NCBI GenBank assembly: GCA_041687255.1
Contig: JAWLCL010000020.1
Span: 4,877-68,876 of the forward strand
Source: Mariniphaga sp041687255
GTDB lineage: Bacteria; Bacteroidota; Bacteroidia; Bacteroidales; Prolixibacteraceae
Length of the DNA stretch: 64,000 nucleotides
Direction of reading: 5' to 3'
Positions 17,734 to 25,914 of this stretch are shown piece by piece (positions within the stretch are counted from its first letter, which is position 1; each line of letters begins with the position of its first letter). The translations under genes were made by a program, and so were the position numbers. The notes under the pieces are model-generated. The model was not told the origin of the DNA, made no database searches, and saw only the letters and a program-made list of their open reading frames with translations.

Positions 17734-19965
17734 CTAATAAACCACCGATTTTGGCCGGTTTTCCATAGCCTTTCCAAATTCTTTGTTCGGAGTGCTGCCC
17801 ATCTGAAATACCAGTTCTCCTCCATTCATGAGCTCCTTATGGGTGATGAATGTTTTTTCATACGGATGACCGTTAAGTGTTGCCGATTGGATATACAGGT
17901 TTTCGGGACCGTTGTTTTCTGCAACTACCCTGAACGACTTATCGCCGGGCAAGGCAATTTCAGCTTCATCAAACATGGGGCTTCCAAACACATAGGCCCC
18001 GTTTGAAGGGTTAGCCGGATAAAATCCAAGTGATGAAAATACATACCAGGCCGACATCTGGCCGCAATCTTCATTGCCACAAAGCCCGTCGGGCTTATCG
18101 TTATACATTGTGGTGCATATCTCACGCACTTTTTCAGCGCTTTTCCATTGCTGACCTGCCCACGCATACATGTAAGAGATGTGATGGCTGGGCTCATTCC
18201 CATGTGCATATTGCCCGATAAGACCGGTTATGTCAGCCGAAGCGCCTTCCACTTTAATCGATTCAATTGTGAAAAGGCTGTCGAGCTTGGTTACGAATGC
18301 TTCTTCGCTGCCGAACAATTCAATCAATCCTTCCACATCGTGCGGAACCAGCCATGTATACTGCCATGCGTTTCCTTCGCAATAATCGTCCACACGGTGC
18401 TGCGATGAAATGGGATTGAAAGGTGAGCGCCAGGAGCCGTCAGCCATTTTTCCCCGCATAAATCCTGTAGATGAATCAAAGTAGTTTTGATAATATTTGG
18501 CTCTTTTAGCAAAATATTCTGCATCCTCTGTTTTACCCATTGCTGAAGCCATTGCTGCCAATCCCCAGTCGTCGATGGCATATTCCATAGCCCGTGCCAC
18601 CGATTCCACCTGTGAGTCGGCCGGGATATAACCCTGCGACTTTACATAGTCGCCACCGCGTTCATCCAGAAGAGCCGAGGTTTTCATAGCTTCAAAAGCC
18701 AGTTCGGCATCAAAGCCGCGGAACCCTTTCAGGTAAGCATCGGCAATTACCGGGACAGCCGAGTAGCCTACCATGGTGTTGGTTTCGTTGCCGTGTAAAT
18801 GCCAGATGGGCAATTTTCCCTGCTGCTCGTAGATGGCCAGCATCGAATTGATAAAATCATCCACCCTTTCAGTCTGGAAGATTGTAAACAGCGGATGGGC
18901 GGCCCTGTAGGTATCCCATAGTGAAAAAGTAGTATAGGTGTCGTAGCCCGGACTTGTATGTACTTCTTTGTCAACTCCCCTGTAATCACCATTTACATCA
19001 TTGAAAAGCGACGGAGCTATCATCGTATGGTACAGGGCAGTGTAAAATGTCCGTTTATCCGCTTCACTGCCGGTTTCAATCCTGATTTTACCCAGCTCGT
19101 TGTTCCATTTTTCCCGTGCCTGGTTTTTTACGGTGTCAAAATCCCAGTGGCTGACTTCCGCCGCCAGGTTGGCCTTTGCTCCTTCGGTACCAACCGGAGA
19201 AATGGCCGTTTTAGCCAGCAGTTCGCCCGTGCCTTCAAAACCGATACGGGCGGTTACCTGCCCCACTTTTTCATGGGAAGCCAGAATTTCAAAGCTTGTA
19301 ATTTCTTTTGAGAACTCGGTGTGAAAAAACACCCTCTGGTCGTTTGCCCAACCTCTTGAAAAACGATGTCCTTCAATACTGTTTGAGCCTACCTTGTTGA
19401 TCTGCCCGCTTCTCAGCTGGTCCCAGCCGGTGCCGTACCTGAGGTCAACAATAACGTACGAATTTTCTCCTTCATTGTAATCGTATTTGTGCACACCCAC
19501 ACGCTCGGTAGCCGACAGGTGAGCATCGATGTTATACCTGTCAACATGAACGTAATAATATCCCGCTTCTGCTTTTTCCCTGTCGTGCGAATATTGCGAT
19601 TTCCAGTTGAATGCTGAATCTTTATCTGCTTCCGGGTTATACTTGTCGGAAACGGGCATAAATATTACATCTCCCAAATCACCTATTCCGGTTCCGCTAA
19701 GATGGGTGTGGGCGAAACCAACCAAAACCGAGTCGGAATAATGGTAGCCTGAGCACCAGTCCCATCCCTGTGTTTGGTTGTTCGGCCCCAGCTGAACCGC
19801 CCCGAAGGGCACATTTGCCCCGACAAATACGTGGCCGTGATAGTCGCTCCCAATGTATGGATCAACAAAATAAGCCAGGTCGGTTTCCGAAGTTTTATTT
19901 TCCTGTTGCTGGCATGCCAGCCCTAATAAAAGAACCGGCAGGAGAGCAAGAATTCTAATTTTCAT
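17734..19965 (-). CDS. GH92 alpha-mannosidase lipoprotein
   Basis: This 743-residue protein has a lipoprotein signal (LLGLAC near residue 18) and the two-domain GH92 layout. The beta-sandwich starts with the family hallmark YFVDPYIGSDYHGH and NVPFGAVQLGP; the alpha/alpha toroid carries HGNEPSHH and the diagnostic GNEDCGQMSAWYVFSSLGFY. GH92 enzymes are Ca2+-dependent inverting exo-alpha-mannosidases acting on N-glycan or mannan side chains; linkage specificity cannot be read from sequence here. The lipobox puts it in the periplasm or on the outer membrane. It is followed by a strong terminator, and a DUF1080 gene lies behind it on the same strand with its own terminator, so they are separate units. 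Confidence 0.93.
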   Translation of the reverse strand: MKIRILALLPVLLLGLACQQQENKTSETDLAYFVDPYIGSDYHGHVFVGANVPFGAVQLGPNNQTQGWDWCSGYHYSDSVLVGFAHTHLSGTGIGDLGDVIFMPVSDKYNPEADKDSAFNWKSQYSHDREKAEAGYYYVHVDRYNIDAHLSATERVGVHKYDYNEGENSYVIVDLRYGTGWDQLRSGQINKVGSNSIEGHRFSRGWANDQRVFFHTEFSKEITSFEILASHEKVGQVTARIGFEGTGELLAKTAISPVGTEGAKANLAAEVSHWDFDTVKNQAREKWNNELGKIRIETGSEADKRTFYTALYHTMIAPSLFNDVNGDYRGVDKEVHTSPGYDTYTTFSLWDTYRAAHPLFTIFQTERVDDFINSMLAIYEQQGKLPIWHLHGNETNTMVGYSAVPVIADAYLKGFRGFDAELAFEAMKTSALLDERGGDYVKSQGYIPADSQVESVARAMEYAIDDWGLAAMASAMGKTEDAEYFAKRAKYYQNYFDSSTGFMRGKMADGSWRSPFNPISSQHRVDDYCEGNAWQYTWLVPHDVEGLIELFGSEEAFVTKLDSLFTIESIKVEGASADITGLIGQYAHGNEPSHHISYMYAWAGQQWKSAEKVREICTTMYNDKPDGLCGNEDCGQMSAWYVFSSLGFYPANPSNGAYVFGSPMFDEAEIALPGDKSFRVVAENNGPENLYIQSATLNGHPYEKTFITHKELMNGGELVFQMGSTPNKEFGKAMENRPKSVVY

Positions 19966-20084
19966 TTTTATAATTTAATAGTTTTCAAAAGCGTCCGATG
20001 GAATTGTCCTGATTTTTTAACGGTATTCAGGGGCAGTTAGTATGCTGTTTAAGGTCAATAACATCGTTAATAATTTACAGCAGA

Positions 20085-20132
20085 AAAGCCCGGTACTTTA
20101 TCAACCGCTGGTTGAATAAAGTACCGGACTTT
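20085..20132 (-). terminator. Terminator of the DUF1080 gene
   Basis: AAAGCCCGGTACTTTATCAACC (20085 onward) pairs with the sequence ending at 20132 through a stem of about 21 bp with one mismatch and one bulge. It lies just after the stop at 20159 on the minus strand. Confidence 0.65.
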
Positions 20133-20158
20133 AATACTGTTGTCAGTGAATAAGTCGA

Positions 20159-20896
20159 TTATAATTCCCTGATTTTAATGTTTTTGAACCATACGGTGTA
20201 GCCATGGTCCTGAAGGCCAATGTATCCTTTTTTAGCGATGCCTTCGGTAAAGCCGGGGAAATTTTTGAACTTACTGTTTTGTACCAGCTTGTCCCATTCA
20301 GGTGTCCAAAGGGTATAGTTAACCACTTCTTTACCGTTCATGGTATGGCTGACTTTTCCGTCTTTAACTTTAATAACTACTGTGTTCCACTCACCTGCAG
20401 GGTTAACTGTATTGGGGTCAGCTGCAATCATATCGTAGAGCGAGCCCGCCAGGTGAGAGTCAATTTTATTATCTGTTGCATTCTCATTATCGAGTACCTG
20501 AATTTCAGGGGCAGCATAATAAATTGGTTTTCCCTCTTCTTCACGTATGTTGTAGAAGATACCGGAATTGGCTTTATCGCCGGCTTTCCAGTCGATCGAT
20601 AACTCAAAGTTGCTGAACTCTTTGTCTCCAAAGATAATATCTCCATTAGCTCCATGCCCTTCTTGTCGGCCTTCACCCAGGAAAACTTTCATGGCATTGT
20701 CTTCGATGGTCCAGTTGGCAGGCATTTCATTGTTATTATACTGCCTCCATCCATCAAAATTTTTACCGTTAAACAGCAGTTCCCATCCTTCTTTCTTTTC
20801 CTTGCGCGTAAGCTTGTTTGCTTTCTGTGCAAATGCGACTGAAGAAGAAACCACCAAAACAGCTAAAAGAATTGTTGCAAAAACATTTCTGGTCAT
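20159..20896 (-). CDS. DUF1080 (3-keto-disaccharide hydrolase domain) protein
   Basis: This 245-residue protein has a signal peptide (about residues 1-23, ending AFA) and one LamG-like DUF1080 domain. Typical features are EGWELLFNGKNFDGWRQ at the start, NSGIFYNIREE in the middle, GEWNTVVIKVKDGKVSHTMNG and a C-terminal GYIGLQDHGYTVWFKNIKI. The family includes hydrolases of 3-keto-glycosides and is abundant in glycan-degrading Bacteroidota. No glucoside 3-dehydrogenase gene is adjacent, so the pathway is not established. The start ATG follows a short AT-rich leader. Confidence 0.9.
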   Translation of the reverse strand: MTRNVFATILLAVLVVSSSVAFAQKANKLTRKEKKEGWELLFNGKNFDGWRQYNNNEMPANWTIEDNAMKVFLGEGRQEGHGANGDIIFGDKEFSNFELSIDWKAGDKANSGIFYNIREEEGKPIYYAAPEIQVLDNENATDNKIDSHLAGSLYDMIAADPNTVNPAGEWNTVVIKVKDGKVSHTMNGKEVVNYTLWTPEWDKLVQNSKFKNFPGFTEGIAKKGYIGLQDHGYTVWFKNIKIREL

Positions 20897-21000
20897 AATA
20901 TAAAATTTTTGTGCTGAATCAGCACGTGAATAATAAAAGGTTTAATGATTTATCCTGCGAATATAATGAAAAGCTGTAAACAGTATATCGGGCAGGATAA

Positions 21001-21579
21001 TTATTTTACTTTTCGCCACCTACGTGCCGCCTCTTTTACCGGGAAAACACCATGGCTTACCGATTTGACATCCTCAATTGAATAGAATGCCTTCGGATTG
21101 GTCGATTTTACTATGTTCTCAACTTTCTGAATTTCATTTCGTTTAATGATGCTGTAAATAATGCTTACATTTTCACTGCTGCCTTTGGCTTCATGATGCG
21201 TAATTCCGTACCCTGCATTTTTTAAATTAATTATTAAATCTCCGGCGCTTTTGCGGGTAATGATCTGAATTTTAACGATACCCATTGCCAGTTTTTCCTC
21301 CAGAATAAGTCCTATGTAATTTCCGGTAGCAAAGCCCCCGGCATAGGCGATGTAGTTCATCCAGTTATCGAGGTTCTGAAATATACGTGCAATGGCAATC
21401 AACCAGATTAACACTTCAAAAAAACCAAGTATTGGCGCCCAAAGTTTCTGCCCCTTGGAGACCATCACAATGCGGATGGTACCAATGGTAACATCCAGTA
21501 TCCGGGCAATAAAAATAAGAAACGGTAAAATTATATATGCAAATAATGTGCTGTCGAAAAAGGTTTCTGAAATGAACAT
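21001..21579 (-). CDS. DUF5698/DUF2179 membrane protein (UPF0316 family)
   Basis: This 192-residue protein has three membrane segments in the first 110 residues, with the family motif DVTIGTIRIVMVSKGQK and GGFATGNYIGLILEEK. A small soluble DUF2179 domain follows (KIQIITRKSAGDLIINLK to about residue 165). The UPF0316 family is conserved but uncharacterised; DUF2179 domains elsewhere are thought to bind nucleotides. It is 117 bp from the prfC start on the same strand. Confidence 0.88.
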   Translation of the reverse strand: MFISETFFDSTLFAYIILPFLIFIARILDVTIGTIRIVMVSKGQKLWAPILGFFEVLIWLIAIARIFQNLDNWMNYIAYAGGFATGNYIGLILEEKLAMGIVKIQIITRKSAGDLIINLKNAGYGITHHEAKGSSENVSIIYSIIKRNEIQKVENIVKSTNPKAFYSIEDVKSVSHGVFPVKEAARRWRKVK

Positions 21580-21696
21580 TTTAATTTTTTGTCAAAAATA
21601 TGAAATCGTGATGGAAGACTCCAATTAAATTTCTTTAAAAAACCGATTCAATATCTTAAAGATGTTTATACCATTTTCCGGGATTGGTTTGAAAGA

Positions 21697-23271
21697 TTAA
21701 AACTCCGAAGTAAAATGGAATTTTATATCTTTAAATTCATCCTGGGCCATTTGCAGAATGAACTGCGAATCGGCCATAAACACATCGCGGCCCAGCTTAT
21801 CTTTGGCCATTTTTTGATGCTTCCGCTTTTTAAACTCCTCAAGCATTTTTTGGTTGTCCGATTCAATCCAGCAGGCTTTGTACATTTGCAGGTTTTCGAA
21901 CCGGCATTTGGCGCCGTATTCGTGCTCAAGCCTGAACTGAATCACTTCAAACTGAAGCTGACCAACGGTTCCAACAATTTTTCTTCCGTTAAACTGACTG
22001 GTAAACAACTGGGCTACCCCTTCATCGGTCAGATGGTCGATGCCCTTGTTCAGCTGCTTCGATTTCATGGGATCGGCATTTTCAATGTAGCGGAACATTT
22101 CGGGAGAGAAGCTGGGCAATCCTTTGTAATGGATGTCTTCTCCTTCGGTCAGGGTATCGCCAATAACAAAGCTGCCGTTGTCGGGCACGCCAATAATGTC
22201 GCCGGGAAAGGCTTCTTCCACCAGCTCTTTTTGAGAGGCCATGAAGGCTGTAGGACTTGAAATACGGATGGTCTTACCCGAGCGGATGTGTTTATACATG
22301 TTGTTCCGCACAAACATTCCCGAACAAATTTTAACAAAGGCAATGCGACTGCGGTGGTTGGGGTCGATGTTGGCATGGATTTTAAATACAAACCCCGAGA
22401 ACTTATCTTCTTCCGGTTTCACTTCCCGCTCTTCTGTAAACGAAGGCTGCGGGGGAGGGGCAATTTCAAGAAATGCATGCAGCAATTCCTGCACACCGAA
22501 ATTGTACAAAGCACTGCCAAAAAATACCGGCGCCAGGTTGCCTTTCAGGTAATCTTCCCGGTTGAATTCATGATATACGCCTTCTACCAGTTCCAGTTCA
22601 TCGCGCAGGACCTGGGCATCATCGCCAATGTAATCTTCCAGCCCGGGGCTGCTGACATCTTCAAAATCGATTCCTGTTTCAATATCCTGAATATTGGGAT
22701 CGAACAGCTTCAGGCTGCGGTTGTAAATGCTGTAAACCCCCTTAAAATCGGGGCCGTTATTAATGGGCCAGCTTAACGGCCTTACCTTAATCTGTAACTG
22801 GTTCTCAATTTCATCGAGCAGGGAGAAGGAATCCTGCGCAGGGCGGTCCATCTTATTTATAAACACAATTACAGGAGTCTTGCGCATCCGGCAAACGTTC
22901 ATCAGTTTTTCAGTTTGCGGCTCCACTCCCTTGGCGGCATCGATAACAATAATTACACTGTCGACAGCCGTCAATGTGCGGAAGGTATCTTCCTGGAAAT
23001 CCTGGTGACCGGGAGTATCCAGTATGTTTACCTTATAGCCGTTGTACTCGAATCCCATAACCGATGTGGCTACCGAAATCCCACGCTGACGTTCAATTTC
23101 CATGAAGTCGGAGGTGGCTGTTTTTTTTATCTTATTGCTTTTAACGGCGCCTGCCACACGGATTGCCCCTCCAAAAAGCAACAGCTTTTCGGTTAAGGTG
23201 GTTTTCCCGGCATCCGGATGGCTTACAATACCAAAGGTACGGCGGCGGTTTATCTCTTTTTGAAACGACAT
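21697..23271 (-). CDS. prfC: Peptide chain release factor 3
   Basis: This 524-residue translational GTPase matches RF3 in length and domains. G1 is HPDAGKTTLTEK near residues 18-29, switch II is DTPGHQDF, G4 is NKMDRP, and the RF3-typical KIKKTATSDFMEIERQRGIS precedes GISVATSVMGF. RF3 removes RF1/RF2 from the ribosome after peptide release and has roles in post-peptidyl-transfer quality control. No operon partner is evident. The start at 23271 gives MSFQKEINRRRTFGIVSHP, normal for the family. Confidence 0.96.
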   Translation of the reverse strand: MSFQKEINRRRTFGIVSHPDAGKTTLTEKLLLFGGAIRVAGAVKSNKIKKTATSDFMEIERQRGISVATSVMGFEYNGYKVNILDTPGHQDFQEDTFRTLTAVDSVIIVIDAAKGVEPQTEKLMNVCRMRKTPVIVFINKMDRPAQDSFSLLDEIENQLQIKVRPLSWPINNGPDFKGVYSIYNRSLKLFDPNIQDIETGIDFEDVSSPGLEDYIGDDAQVLRDELELVEGVYHEFNREDYLKGNLAPVFFGSALYNFGVQELLHAFLEIAPPPQPSFTEEREVKPEEDKFSGFVFKIHANIDPNHRSRIAFVKICSGMFVRNNMYKHIRSGKTIRISSPTAFMASQKELVEEAFPGDIIGVPDNGSFVIGDTLTEGEDIHYKGLPSFSPEMFRYIENADPMKSKQLNKGIDHLTDEGVAQLFTSQFNGRKIVGTVGQLQFEVIQFRLEHEYGAKCRFENLQMYKACWIESDNQKMLEEFKKRKHQKMAKDKLGRDVFMADSQFILQMAQDEFKDIKFHFTSEF

Positions 23272-23781
23272 TCTTTTCCTTTCATTTTTGCGGATGCAAA
23301 ATTAGTAAAGAAGTTCGGAGTTTAAAGTATTGATGTGTTTTTCATTATCCGGTTCAAATTAAAACCTTATGGTTTCCAAAATCTTCAAGGCTTAAATTCA
23401 GGAAATCCTGCTGTATAACCAATCTAAGGGAAAATTTTAACGTGAGGCATTATCTGCGACGCATATATTTTATCAAATAACATTTTATTTCTTGCGCCGG
23501 ATGCTGCCCCAGCCACGGAGCCGTCATTGCTCCGTCAGCTGACGGACCCGCCTGCTTAAACAATAAGCTTTACGTTTCATAGAGCATTTACCTGTATCAG
23601 TGTATAAACCTTCGCGTATTAGAGGCGGGGGTGCGGCAATCTGTACCGAATGGCAGCGGCTTTTAAATTATATATGAATTAGGAAATGCAACAAAATAAG
23701 AATTGCTTCTCTGTCTGCTGAAGGATGCCAATAACATCACCCGAAGCTGAATTATTAATGAAAGCAGGTGCGAAATAGTTT

Positions 23782-23810
23782 GAGATTGCTTTGCTGCGCG
23801 CGCAATGACG
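23782..23810 (-). repeat. Dispersed repeat of the CGTCATTGCG...GCAATCTC type
   Basis: On the minus strand the sequence reads CGTCATTGCGCGCGCAGC followed by AAAGCAATCTC. Closely similar intergenic repeats occur in many bacterial genomes, which I recall from general knowledge; their function is unknown. Confidence 0.5.
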
Positions 23811-23980
23811 ACTCCGTACCTGAGTCAGCATGCGGCGCAGTAAATGCTATGTAGTTTGATGCTACTTGTGCGCCGCAGACATTGCTTTCCATCGATTTGT
23901 TATACAGTAAGTTAACAACCAAGACATTGTATCTCTTTATTTCATCCTCTTATTTAAGGCGTATTATTTACATTGTTTAT

Positions 23981-24038
23981 TCAATATTAACTCAATGTAA
24001 ATTCAATTATTTGCGAATTTACATTGAGTTAATATTGA
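23981..24038. repeat. Perfect 24-bp inverted repeat
   Basis: TCAATATTAACTCAATGTAAATTC at 23981-24004 is the exact reverse complement of 24015-24038, with a 10-nt loop. Both arms also follow an 11-bp internal period. The position is 100 bp before a sulfatase remnant and about 280 bp before an intact sulfatase gene. Confidence 0.8.
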
Positions 24039-24066
24039 GTTTGTATTGAGTTTATATTGAATTTAA
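24023..24066 (+). repeat. Four tandem copies of an 11-bp repeat (ATTGAGTTTAT)
   Basis: Units begin at 24023, 24034, 24045 and 24056: ATTGAGTTAAT, ATTGAGTTTGT, ATTGAGTTTAT, ATTGAATTTAA. The first overlaps the right arm of the inverted repeat, and the left arm (23981-24013) is the same 11-bp pattern on the opposite strand. Confidence 0.75.
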
Positions 24067-24078
24067 TCTGTCCCAGGT

Positions 24079-24279
24079 ATGGCCCTGACAAGAGGAAACC
24101 CCGCCTTTGCAATTTGTTCTGTAACTTTTTCCCAGGTACGAGAGGATATCAGCGAAACAATTAACCTGTCACAACAAGAACCGGAACAAGTGAACCGGTT
24201 GCTGACGATTCTTGAAAAATGGCGGAAAGAAACCAATGCACCCGTTCCTGATCAGCTGAATCCGGAATTTTCTTTATAA
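24079..24279 (+). pseudogene. C-terminal remnant of a sulfatase
   Basis: The 66-codon frame has no sulfatase core, but from about 24139 it reads REDISETINLSQQEPEQV, then LLTILEKWRKETNAPVP and NPEF, which is how many arylsulfatase A-like (S1) proteins end: a LYNL..DP.E..NLA segment followed by an L..W+KE.+APVP tail. Upstream there is only repeat DNA and no DD or CxPSR motif. I read it as the last 45 or so codons of a deleted sulfatase gene, left beside the intact sulfatase that starts 36 bp downstream. It is unlikely to be a functional small protein, though the ATG at 24079 could allow expression. Confidence 0.65.
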
Positions 24280-24315
24280 ATTGCCCTCGCCTGATTTTAA
24301 AAAAATAAATGCTTT

Positions 24316-25764
24316 ATGAATAAAACTAAATTACTTTATCCGGCCTCTCTGATTTTGTTTACTGCATGTCAGGGGCCACAGGAACAGACAACGGAGCAAC
24401 AAAAGCCAAACATTGTGTATATTCTGGCCGATGATTTGGGGTACGGCGATTTAAGCTGTTACGGTCAGCAACTTTTTGAAACTCCCAACATCGACAGGCT
24501 GGCGGAAACGGGAATGAAATTCACCCAGCATTATTCGGGATCAACGGTTTGCGCCCCTTCGCGTTCATCACTGATGACCGGAAAGCACACCGGGCATACC
24601 TTTATCCGCGGCAACAAAGAGTGGAAACCCGAGGGGCAGTACCCGCTGGAAGCTGAAGCTTACACGTTGGCTGAAGCTCTGCAGGATGCGGGATATGTAA
24701 CAGGCGCCTTTGGTAAATGGGGACTGGGGTATCCGGGATCGGAAGGTGATCCGAATCAGCAGGGGTTTGATGAGTTTTACGGCTATAACTGCCAGCGCAT
24801 GGCCCACAATTATTATCCCGGGCACCTGTGGGACAACCAAAAGAAAATTGTGCTGGAGGAAAACAGTGGCGACCGTTTTGAAGTGTATGCTCCTGAACTG
24901 ATTCACGACCAGGCGCTGCAGTTTTTGGAAGACAATAAGGATAAACCTTTCTTTCTGTTTTATCCCAATGTAATTCCGCATGCCGAACTTCTGCTTCCGG
25001 AAGAATACATGGAGGAATTCAGGGGCAGGTTTCTTCCTGAAAAGGAGTTTAAAGGATCTGAACCGGGCGACGAAAATTTCAGGATTGGGGGCTATGGAAC
25101 TCAACCGGAAAGTCATGCTGCCTTTGCCGCCATGGTCACCCTGCTCGACCGCCAGGTGGGCGAGGTGGTTGCCAAACTTAAGGAACTGGGCATCTACGAA
25201 AATACACTTATAATCTTCACTTCCGATAATGGTCCGCACATGGAAGGTGGCGCCGACCCCGATTATTTCGATTCCAACGGCATTTACAGGGGGTATAAAC
25301 GCGATTTGTATGAAGGTGGAATCCGGGTGCCGATGATTGCGTCATGGCAGGGCAGGATAGAGGCAGGAACCGAAACCAGCCATCCTTCGGCTTTCTGGGA
25401 TGTATTCCCTACAATTACCGATGCGGCAGGTTTTGAGACTCCTGAAGATACCGATGGTGTTTCTTTTTTACCCACACTTCTGGGTGAAGGCGATCAAAAG
25501 GAACATGAATACCTTTACTGGGAATTTCATGAGCAGGGGGGGAAACAAGCCTTGCGCAAAGGCGACTGGAAACTGGTAAATTACAATGTTTTTAATCCTG
25601 AAAAAACAACCGTTGAGCTTTATAACATACCTGCTGATCCGGGTGAACAAAACAATGTGGCCAGCGAGCATCCTGAGATTGTGGAGGAGCTTGCAAAGCT
25701 TATGGAATCGGCACATACCGAGTCGGAAGTGTTTCCTTTTGAATCAAAGATTGGAAACAATTAA
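24316..25764 (+). CDS. Formylglycine-dependent sulfatase (S1 family), lipoprotein
   Basis: This 482-residue protein has a lipoprotein signal (LFTAC, Cys18), metal ligands in ADDLGYGD at about 38-45, and the maturation motif CAPSR with Cys79 as the formylglycine precursor, followed by LMTGKHTGH. GKWGLGYPGSEG, HAELLLP, TSDNGPHMEGG and a C-terminal LYNIPADPGEQNNVASEHP complete the alkaline-phosphatase-like fold. The glycan substrate is unknown. It is separate from the main sulfatase cluster at 40-48 kb. Maturation needs an anaerobic SME or FGE enzyme, which is not in the window. Confidence 0.93.
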   Translation: MNKTKLLYPASLILFTACQGPQEQTTEQQKPNIVYILADDLGYGDLSCYGQQLFETPNIDRLAETGMKFTQHYSGSTVCAPSRSSLMTGKHTGHTFIRGNKEWKPEGQYPLEAEAYTLAEALQDAGYVTGAFGKWGLGYPGSEGDPNQQGFDEFYGYNCQRMAHNYYPGHLWDNQKKIVLEENSGDRFEVYAPELIHDQALQFLEDNKDKPFFLFYPNVIPHAELLLPEEYMEEFRGRFLPEKEFKGSEPGDENFRIGGYGTQPESHAAFAAMVTLLDRQVGEVVAKLKELGIYENTLIIFTSDNGPHMEGGADPDYFDSNGIYRGYKRDLYEGGIRVPMIASWQGRIEAGTETSHPSAFWDVFPTITDAAGFETPEDTDGVSFLPTLLGEGDQKEHEYLYWEFHEQGGKQALRKGDWKLVNYNVFNPEKTTVELYNIPADPGEQNNVASEHPEIVEELAKLMESAHTESEVFPFESKIGNN

Positions 25765-25772
25765 CCGCTTTA

Positions 25773-25815
25773 TTGCCGGTATATTCATGGGGAATGGATG
25801 GTATAATACCGGCAA
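25773..25815 (+). terminator. Inverted repeat after the sulfatase gene
   Basis: TTGCCGGTAT (25773-25782) pairs exactly with ATACCGGCAA (25806-25815), starting 8 bp after the stop. It lacks a long T-run, so it may be a terminator or a mRNA 3-prime stabiliser. Confidence 0.5.
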
Positions 25816-25872
25816 AGTGCAGTGAGTATTTCAGTTGTTGTATAAAATTACTGTTGCGAAAACGATAAAATA

Positions 25873-25896
25873 AAACCCGGTATTATTGCCGGGTTT
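25873..25896. terminator. Bidirectional terminator between convergent genes
   Basis: AAACCCGG (25873-25880) pairs with CCGGGTTT (25889-25896) over an 8-nt loop. It is placed between the sulfatase stop and the phosphoesterase stop. Confidence 0.65.
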
Positions 25897-25914
25897 GCTG
25901 TTTCCGGTACCGGG

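Larger units (their letters stand above)
23272..24078. other. Repeat-rich intergenic region, no gene
   Basis: About 800 bp hold no credible gene. Visible items are an ACGGAGC...GCTCCGT hairpin and CCGTCAGCTGACGG palindrome around 23518-23560, a dispersed-repeat match at 23782-23810, a TGCGGCGCA/TGCGCCGCA inverted pair near 23831-23878, and the 11-bp repeat block at 23981-24066. The composition swings from GC-rich repeats to very AT-rich DNA. It reads as a repeat landing zone next to a broken sulfatase gene. Confidence 0.6.

Noticed and set aside
21715..22260. Long plus-strand frame within prfC
   Set aside because: It is antisense to conserved RF3 coding sequence and shows no domain.
24568..25239. 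223-codon minus-strand frame
   Set aside because: It is antisense to the sulfatase core with CAPSR and metal ligands.
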